NCBI RefSeq assembly: GCF_932276165.1
Contig: NC_063986.1
Location: 11,296,501 to 11,360,500, forward strand
Source: Plutella xylostella
Lineage: Eukaryota > Arthropoda > Insecta > Lepidoptera > Plutellidae
Length of the DNA stretch: 64,000 nt
Reading direction: 5' to 3'
Under the pieces are notes generated by a model. It saw only the letters and a list, made by a program, of their open reading frames with translations, was not told the DNA's origin and ran no database searches. The translations under genes and the position numbers were made by a program. Positions 58,201-64,000 of this stretch are shown here, one piece after another. Positions within the stretch are counted from its first letter, which is position 1. The number at the start of each line of letters is the position of its first letter.

Positions 58201-61200
58201 GTCTTCGGATGTCATCTCGAAGGTCTCCTCCTCTTCTTGTCTGATGTGGTCGGACAGCTGCTTCCTCAGCTTGTCAACGGTTAAATTTACGGTCGGTAGC
58301 TTCCTTTCCCTACTTTCCCTTATTAATTCCTCTTTACTAAGGTTATAAATCCAAGAAGTTGGCATTTGATGCTGTATATTTACCTACTATAAAACGGGGC
58401 CAGTTTGTAATCGGTTACGGAAATTTAAATAAAAATGACCAACAAAAATTTACGTGCTCTTTACTTTTGAATTGTAATTTTTGTTAAACGGGGTCGGTCG
58501 GTCGGTTGTCGGTCTATTTTTAGAACAATTGCGGGTAGATAGTTAAGTTGAACGGTTAGTCAGTCGGTTGGTTATTTCTAGTGAATTACGTGTTATTACG
58601 GGGGGCTAAATAGTATTAGATATTAATGAGAATATGTGGATTTTTCGTTGGGCGCCAAATGTAATGTAGCAGCTCGGCAGGAGCTGGTCTGGATCACCGG
58701 GGAGCGACCCCTGGGCGAATCGACCTGCCTGGCCTTCCCCGAGAGTAGGGGTTGGGTGCTATATTGTAATGTGGTACTTACCCTTATGACTAACGTCCCT
58801 AGTGCTTAGGGCTGGTACCTACCTAATAACTCTCAATTAATATGTACCGGGAAGCGGTCTTAGGCTAGCTCAGCTTGACGCCGGCCTCTGAAGGAGTGCC
58901 CGGTCGCCTGGGGGATCTACACTGACCGTGAAGCGGTCCTAACTACTCTGATCTTGGTCCTGAGGCCCCTGGAGGGAAATAACCTCGGTAGGTGTACGGG
59001 GTGAGAATTAATAATGCCGATTAATTAGTGTAACACAATTGAGGCGGCACTGGACCCGCTTTATTTACAATCAAGTTAACTTATATGTCTAAGGTACTTA
59101 CAGCTTACGTACTTAATATTAACACACTACACAAATGCACAAATACTTATCGCGGTTACTGATATTTATATTGGTCGGGCCCTGAAGGGGCCTACGCGGA
59201 CGTTACTATCTTAATAAGGGGAAGGATATAGGGTACAGGAGGTCGGGCGAATACCGGTGGTGCGGGTGGACTTGTTCCAGGATTTGTGGAGTGTATTTGT
59301 GTCGACAAGAGTGTGGCTGAAGGCTGGTGTGTATCCGGTGATTGTATAGTTCGGTACTTACACAGATGCTTTCAACTAGGCAACCCAGGCATCCATGTAC
59401 GTATCCGGGGGACCTCGCTCCGCTAATTAGGCAGCCCACTGTGTCGGGTCTAGTCGGGTATACGGATGCTTTCAACTAGGCAACCCAGGCATCCGTATAA
59501 CCGAGAGGCCTCGGTCCGTTGAGCAACCTACCTCGCGGGGAGACCGGTGATGTGAGATTAGTGTACGTGAATAGATTACTTGAATAGATATGGGTGCGGG
59601 GAGGGATCTCGGGAACGGAATGATCACTCGTCGGAACAGGAGGTGGCGAATGGTGCTCTAGCGGCGGTCCGGCGGCTATTTATAGGCGGGTCGCCCCGCG
59701 CCCCTTGTATTCTCCGGAGTCGTCTGTGTGGTGCCCCACCTCGTCTCGCACACGCCGGGCGCTCTTGTGGCTGCGGTGTGAGGGTAGGTGTGTTGGACGG
59801 TTGGTTTGTAACGGCTCGTTACAAACTGCACACGACGACGTGGTTACCACATCGCAATGACAGCGACAACGCAACCACATCGACATTTTGTCGCTGCCAC
59901 AACGCAACTGCAAAAAGCCGCTGTCACACAATTCACACGTAACCACAGCTTGACCACATTTTGTCGCTGCGACGTGGTGTGGTTGTGGTACGTGTGAATT
60001 GACGCTAAGACGTGACAAAAGTTCTCCGTCGCGCTCGCTCTTGACGCTGCGCGATGTGAGTAAGAACTCTTGTCACGTCTTAAATGCGCCCCGTACTAGC
60101 CCTTCTGAAGTCACAAATTCTATCCTAGATCTGTTCAAAACCCAAAATTTGGCTGTATGAGGGTAATCTGATCTGAAATTTCTGCCGGCCGAGGATCGAA
60201 CCGTATCACGAACCACTTCACTAGTCGTTCGTCAAATAATGTATGTTATCCATCTATTTATTTATTTACACTGTTATTGCAGATGAATAGGATGGAATAG
60301 ATGGATGGATTGAATCAGGTGGACTTACTGCTAAGAGCATTCTCTACCAGTCAACCTGCAGTATGTATCTGTGTAGATATATCAGCTGCCCGGCCTGCTC
60401 GATACCCGATGCAGTGCAGGTGTAATCCACTCACTTATAATCCGGCGGCGGCTTAAACTCGGGGTTAATCTGCTGCATCCGGGTGACGAGGCGGTGCCTC
60501 TCCTCCTCGAGCTTGCGTCTCGTGCGGTACTCGCGCCCCAGCAGTGGGTACGTCATGGGTAGTGGCATTATCTTTATAGTTACTTACTTACTTATTCCCA
60601 ATCTCCGCTGGGGAGCAAAGGGCCGAAGTGAAGCGCCGCCATTCTTTACGATCTTGGGCCAGCTCAGAGACATCCGCCCAAGACATCCCCGCCTGGCCCA
60701 TTTCCTTTTTCACAGAGCGCTGCCATGTCTCTCGCGGTCTGCCGAGTTATAGTTACTAGTACTGCAATACTGCAGAGATGTAATCCACTCACTTATAATC
60801 CGGCGGCGGTTTGAACTCCGGATTGATCTGCTGCATCCGGGTCACCAGCCGGTGTCGCTCCTCCTCGAGCTTGCGTCTCGTGCGGTACTCGCGCGTGTTC
60901 AGCCGCTTGCCGTCCGTCGAGTAGATCGGCTCGGGAGACGGCGATCTGTGGAGGTGGGGGGAGGGTTAGTTGTGGTGGTGTAAAGGGGGGAGGGGAGAGG
61001 GGGGTTTGTGTGAGTGGCTGGAGAGTGGCTGGTTTGTAATTTGTTTGAGCGTTTTAATTACAATGATATTTTTTTTGTAAAAAGGCGGCCTTATTCCTCT
61101 AGCAGATTCCAGAAACTACCAGACTACTGTACCTCAGAGGAAGAGAATAATAGGTCCACTTTGTAAGATGGTAAATAAGTTGGTTGTTTGAACTGTAAGT

Positions 61201-63615
61201 GTAAAGCAACCCCGAGTAGTTTTGGGTGTTCTAAATGTTCATATTGTTATTTTTAAGGTTATTATTATTTTGTATTTATAACTGTCAGCATTATAATAAG
61301 TTTTCATTTAAATTCAGATTACATTTATATACAGTTCTCCCATATTAATAATGCGCATGCAAATCTTCGCAAACTGTCGTATTCCCGGAAACACCCGAAT
61401 CAGTGCCTTAAACAAAGCACTTGCATTTTGATCCTTGTTCGAAAGAAATAGTAGTCAATATCATGTGACACATAATCGAAAACAATTTGGGCGGTCGGTG
61501 GCTGTCACCGATCAGTCAAGGGTCTCAAGGTCAAGATCAATATTACTTTTGTGGAATTATAAAGAGCTGCAATTACACATCGATCTTGTTATTTTTTTCA
61601 AATGTGAATTTAATTTCAACTTTAATTATTTTTGACGATGCCATATTATGAGGCACATTTGAGAATAAAATATGCGTCACATTGATAGACTTCACTTTGC
61701 CAATAAAGCCACACCCAAAAGACCAAGTTTGTAATTGTAATATTATTGTGAATGATCAGCGCTGTAAATACTTTTGAACTGAGATTTTAATGTAAACATT
61801 TTTATTAATGTGAAATAATCAGTGCTGTAAATACTTTTGAACTGAGATTTAAATTTTTTTATATAAACCTGTGTTTGAAATCCATTTCTCCTTATAATAC
61901 CTATAAACCTTGTGTTATTCAAACCTTCTTTCATCCATCTTTACATCAGCTTCAGTAAGACACTTGAAAAGTACCTACTGTAACATTTTCGAAGTAAATT
62001 TTAATATTATGGAATATTATGAATTATCGAATCAAATTTCGTTACTGATAAATCAATTATCTCTTTTAGCACCAATTACATAATTCTACTAAAATTTCAT
62101 GAAGAAAATGCACTTAACCACTCTAAATACATAATAGTTTTCTAACGCTCGGGAATACGACCGTTGCCGAACAATGACGAAGATTTCTATGTGCAATTAT
62201 CAATTTTGGGGAACTGTATTTGTATATTTATTGACTCTCTGGCCAGACCACAACACACATCGGAAGTCGCACAAAATGAAAGCCACGGAAAACAGACTAT
62301 ACTTATAGTAACGTGTGTGTAGGCAGGATAAGCTATTAAAAATCCCAAGTGCACAATATAAGAATGTTTGTATCCGATAAGGTACAGGGTCCTACGTCAT
62401 AGCATGCGCTACCCATATTTAAATGGCGGTCAGCTATTGTAGGATTATCAATAATGTAACTTCTGATAATCATACAAAGACGTTTTCACCGGGTGATTTT
62501 GTAACCATGATCTTTATGTATTTCTTAATTTACCAAGCGAGAAGATTTACACTGGAGTTATGTGTAACTGACAGAAAAACTACATAAGTGGCATAGTTAC
62601 AATATCACTGTCCTACACATCAACCTACACCTAAGAAAAAGAGGTCATTATTAACCTGAAATTTTATTTATTAACCCTGAAAAGTAATCGGATTATAAAT
62701 AAAGTTATTAATGATTATGATTATTAATCTGGACGCTGAAAAATGGTAATCGTATTAGGGTTAGGTAATTATTTAGTGATTAGCGCGTATTGCAGAAAGG
62801 AAACCTGCAAAATTAAACAGATCTGTCATTAGTGGCCGAAACCTCCAATTTTCAGTCTTTAAGCAACAACGAACAAGCGGTTTTGTAGTCATTTACAAAA
62901 CGTTTAGAGTCATCTTTCCAATAAAATTATATTTTTATTATGGGGCACATGCAAACTTAATATGAAATGGTGTTTGGTATTTATTCTCTTTGTAATATCT
63001 CATGTATTCTGCCTGAAAAAGGTATTTAATGATTAATAAAATCAGTGTGCTCAGTTTGCTGTTGGTTCCTGTGGATAATAAATGAGGAAGTTTGATTAAA
63101 CTGGCATTATATTGATTATTTTAATACCTAATCCTAACCTGTATAATTGACGCGCCTACGCCTATTCCCTAACTGTTAATTTAATACTACCTTCCAACTT
63201 TAATTTACTGTCTTTGATAAAATCATAATATTTCCCTCTATGTATAATTATTAACAAAAATGTATAATTATTAACAATGGCTATTAAGGACCAAATAATT
63301 ATTGATATTATCCTTAATGAACTCCTTAAAAATAGCTTTGTTGCCACTGGGAACTTACCAAATTTGATTAAAATCTTGCAATCTTGCAGAAACCCGTCTA
63401 TAATGTGATTCTAAAATACTTTCACATTCAAATATGGAATAAATCTGTAGGCCGTAAAGAGTGGCCATTACTTCTAAGAAAAACTTTTAAAAATAAAAAA
63501 GTATGTATAAAACCTCTATGGTCTGTCGCTGGCCAGTACCTTTCCTCGACGTTGGGCGGGATGCCGAGGTCGCCGGAGCGCAGCTTGCGGCTCACCTCCT
63601 CGATCTGCAGCTGCA
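49242..63615 (-). CDS. SF1: Splicing factor 1 (SF1/BBP), branch-point binding protein, 5'-partial
   Basis: Minus-strand exons: 63615-63540, 60945-60793, 53969-53863, 53539-53475, 52777-52676, 52133-52022, 51617-51442, 50973-50817, 50442-50353, 50159-50062, 49738-49666, 49357-49242 (TAG). Phases agree throughout, giving 440 codons. Order: helix-hairpin segment (QLQIEEVSRKLRSGDLGIPP), SPSPEPIY phosphosite, KH domain (FVGLLIGPRGNTLK, GXXG loop; KIIIRGKGSVKEGK), QUA2 (NDLRRMQLRELAQLNGTLRE), two zinc knuckles (CANCSASDHKTWLC, CSSCGGAGHIARDC), then EEYMSLMAELGEAP and a poly-Pro tail. It recognises the intron branch point with U2AF in the nucleus. The N-terminal exon (U2AF-ligand motif) is right of the window. 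AATAAA (minus) lies at 49115-49110. Confidence 0.96.
49785..50010 (+). repeat. dispersed lepidopteran repeat in an SF1 intron
   Basis: CACGTCCCCACTGTTGGGAC, GGCCTTACTCCACCACGGGT and GGTCACCCATCCAATGAGTG. The last block recurs in reverse at about 52245-52270, so the two are one family. No coding capacity; probably a SINE. Confidence 0.6.
51240..51335 (+). repeat. dispersed repeat fragment
   Basis: GGCTCGCGACCTATCACTCG, AAAGCGGGT and GACTACGCCCTCGAGG match the 3' end of the repeat at 52240-52520. Confidence 0.55.
52235..52525 (+). repeat. dispersed lepidopteran repeat in an SF1 intron
   Basis: CATTGGATGGGTGACCGA, GTGCTTCGGACGGCACGTTA, GAGGCCTTCAGGTAGCTTGA and GCTCGCAACCTATCACGTG blocks. Its end is shared with 51240-51335. 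No ORF. Confidence 0.65.
54294..55457 (-). repeat. 3' LTR (minus orientation)
   Basis: 1164 bp, near-identical to 58660-59823; contains TTCAACTAGGCAACCCAGGC twice internally (about 55005 and 55107). Confidence 0.92.
55458..56520 (-). other. non-coding internal region of the LTR element
   Basis: About 1.06 kb AT-rich sequence between the ORF stop and the 3' LTR, in place of RT, RNase H and integrase. No domain or long ORF on either strand. A 15-A run is at about 55669. Confidence 0.7.
56521..58365 (-). CDS. Gag-protease polyprotein with an integrase zinc-binding remnant
   Basis: 614 aa. Residues 9-41 look like a SAP motif (LSKEELIRESRERKLPT). The capsid-like domain is about 70-230 (FIERLDELTSSGDVPQDRLL, FKLFFYPAGY). 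The zinc knuckle CWNCGKAGHSHKEC is at 267-279, and a second (CSQCGVLGRLTRNC) has lost its His. The aspartic protease has ALVDTGSTRSYIS at 336-348 and VIIGIDLLRKAG near 415. A basic linker leads to WKLCVPTLKRRSIIEQHLNE and YYWPGMYKDVLHHMKKY, an integrase H2C2-type N-terminus with its Cys pair lost. RT and RNase H are absent between protease and integrase parts, and the frame is continuous. Mobilisation would need enzymes supplied in trans. Confidence 0.88.
   Translation of the reverse strand: MPTSWIYNLSKEELIRESRERKLPTVNLTVDKLRKQLSDHIRQEEEETFEMTSEDQTRTASQLNLSSIVREWNISFDTACDPVEFIERLDELTSSGDVPQDRLLQVLPKVLRGKPLLWYRNNSDNWKKWEDFLEEFKLFFYPAGYEKNLLEMIIARKQHHRESFVNYLTDIQTLMRRYGKMTKKEKEERVYENMNANYKYYIKKQDFTSLGELIRQAAEYEQITEESSSQQWNHRPDRHRQTPKSHPETSPEPRKIHEKYDRTTCCWNCGKAGHSHKECRGRQVLFCSQCGVLGRLTRNCCRRETKFGDTNITAEENRPEQRIFEDVKIGKITYRALVDTGSTRSYISRNIYEENSTNADTEKVTGMRVTVADGRVMDVKLKIDPEIEIRQRKLTHELFVLPAYSPPNLVIIGIDLLRKAGATIVWNNNTENTPEEIHETKQQEPLVTQETTPPNNNKITGPIKSKSRKQKKKHKQQHPPRYPDTASIQERKEWFDRKMSETRNSPQNDPTFMIKNNSLHKRIVNPRYGVKINAQSQWKLCVPTLKRRSIIEQHLNEPTTTGYVTTGKILKSIAETYYWPGMYKDVLHHMKKYKERLKSLSSNSPQPNSTEPKQ
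58660..59823 (-). repeat. 5' LTR (minus orientation)
   Basis: 1164 bp. Differences from the other LTR seen at about 59264 (G for T) and 59565 (A for G). The primer-binding site follows at its minus-strand end. Confidence 0.92.
60006..60082. repeat. 77-bp hairpin repeat
   Basis: TAAGACGTGACAAAAGTTCT and AGAACTCTTGTCACGTCTTA are near-perfect inverted copies around a GC-rich loop. It abuts the MITE end. Possibly a tiny MITE. Confidence 0.65.
60110..60235 (-). repeat. tRNA-like SINE fragment, reverse
   Basis: CCGAGGATCGAACC is the complement of a B-box (GGTTCGATCC). Little else is recognisable. Confidence 0.4.
60255..60362 (-). mobile_element. truncated 3' end of the CR1/L2-group LINE
   Basis: TTTATTTATTTACAC ... 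CTAAGAGCATTCTCTACCAG TCAACCTGCAG is the reverse of the 3' UTR of the LINE nested in BEL (about 15705-15800). Confidence 0.8.
60435..60536 (-). pseudogene. partial duplicate of SF1 exon 60793-60945, donor intact
   Basis: Encodes REYRTRRKLEEERHRLVTRM and on to PEFKPPPDYK, identical in protein to the functional exon over 32 codons. Ten base differences are all synonymous. The donor (GTGAGTGGATTACA) is shared. The 5' part with the SPSP motif is missing. Instead the frame runs upstream to in-frame ATGs at 60568 and 60553. An RTE fragment with an 11-bp duplication is inserted at 60585-60746. It could be an alternative exon or a recent relic. Confidence 0.85.
60585..60746 (-). mobile_element. RTE-type LINE 3' fragment
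   Basis: About 160 bp matching the end of 34212-34822 in reverse, CTTA-repeat tail included. The 11-bp duplication TTATAGTTACT (60574-60584, 60747-60757) flanks it. It lies between the two copies of the SF1 exon. Confidence 0.88.
60946..63539 (-). other. SF1 intron
   Basis: Mostly AT-rich. It holds a tandem duplication of about 64 bp at 61750-61860 (CAGYGCTGTAAATACTTTTG twice) and a short direct repeat TGTATAATTATTAACAA at 63240-63277. No gene seen. Confidence 0.6.
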
Positions 63616-64000
63616 CTGCAAGGGAACGGTTAGCGTGCAGCCACGCGGCCGCATTAGAACACAGTAGGCACACAAGACGGAAAAACTGGTCACGCAAAGA
63701 GTATGTTTTGGAGGAGCACTGGTTTCGAAATGGAATGAAATTCAGATATAGGTGCATCAGAAACGAGTACCGAAATTCTAGTGGTTTTGATTTTACATGT
63801 GCTTTATTTGCATTTCGAAAACAATATTTGTTTAATTCGGGCAAGTACCTTTGACTTGAAAATGTTTATAGACAACTTAATCACTTATGTAGTACCGTTA
63901 TCTTTATAAATAGAAATGTAATTTAAGAACATAATGCAGTAACCCTGTAAATGTTAATATTATAATAATAAAGTGTCGATAAGGCGAAGCGTATTTCCAA
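63616..64000 (-). other. 5' intronic flank of SF1
   Basis: Sequence upstream of the first SF1 exon in the window. The remaining N-terminal exon(s) must lie beyond 64000. Nothing else recognised. Confidence 0.6.

Larger units (their letters stand above)
54294..59823 (-). mobile_element. Ty3/gypsy-like LTR element lacking reverse transcriptase (non-autonomous)
   Basis: Two 1164-bp LTRs (54294-55457, 58660-59823), TG...CA, differ at two positions by eye. Internal region is 3.2 kb with a single minus-strand ORF (58365-56521). A primer-binding site complementary to tRNA-Lys is at 58659-58647 (TGGCGCCCAACG) and a purine tract (GAGGGGGGAGAA) abuts the 3' LTR at about 55458. No RT, RNase H or integrase core is coded. 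No target-site duplication is evident. Confidence 0.9.
54063..60003. mobile_element. MITE-like inverted-repeat element split by an LTR retrotransposon
   Basis: The left end GGTCAATTCAGACGTACCAC and right end, read in reverse, TCAATTCACACGTACCACAA form terminal inverted repeats. The halves (54063-54293, 59824-60003) are rich in ACCACA/CGCAACCACATCG repeats. The LTR element at 54294-59823 lies between them. Without it the MITE would be about 410 bp. Confidence 0.75.

Overview
This window is eukaryotic nuclear DNA, almost certainly from a lepidopteran (moth or butterfly). Genes are intron-rich with short conserved exons, introns are AT-rich, and the repeat content is typically lepidopteran: BEL/Pao, CR1/Jockey-type, I-type and RTE-type LINEs, tRNA-like SINEs, a Lep1/Helitron-like repeat, Tc1 and palindromic MITEs. 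Four conserved host genes can be reconstructed exon by exon. No CRISPR, operon or bacterial feature is present.

Layout. (1) 194-32980, plus strand: ALIX/PDCD6IP (BRO1 and V domains plus a Pro/Tyr-rich tail). Fifteen exons give 768 codons in an unbroken splice phase once transposons are removed; the N-terminus lies left of the window. (2) 34982-36130, minus strand: NDUFA4-type 79-aa mitochondrial subunit in three exons. (3) 42143-45073, plus strand: MOB1/mats, the Hippo-pathway co-activator, 217 aa in five exons. (4) 49242-63615, minus strand: splicing factor 1 (SF1/BBP), twelve exons and 440 codons, with the N-terminal exon(s) right of the window.

About half of the window is mobile DNA. In ALIX: a minus-strand LINE (about 1.9-6.8 kb); a BEL/Pao LTR element (10046-21279, 5-bp TSD) that itself contains a nested LINE (10961-15801, 7-bp TSD); and a third LINE (23672-28581) inserted directly inside an ALIX coding exon. 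Between NDUFA4 and mats, an intact I-type LINE (36332-41777, 12-bp TSD) splits what was a divergent promoter region. A Tc1 element with an uninterrupted transposase (45808-47453) lies downstream of mats. An intron of SF1 holds an LTR element (54294-59823) whose only ORF is Gag-protease joined to an integrase zinc-binding remnant, with no reverse transcriptase; it sits inside a MITE.

The most unusual signals are: the LINE in the ALIX exon; repeated local duplication of ALIX splice-junction segments, which creates arrays of extra 5' splice sites; a duplicated SF1 exon that differs from its partner only by synonymous changes; and the reverse-transcriptase-less LTR element. Host gene identities come from recognised conserved protein sequence and phase-consistent splice sites. 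Transposon clade names and all functional consequences are less certain.
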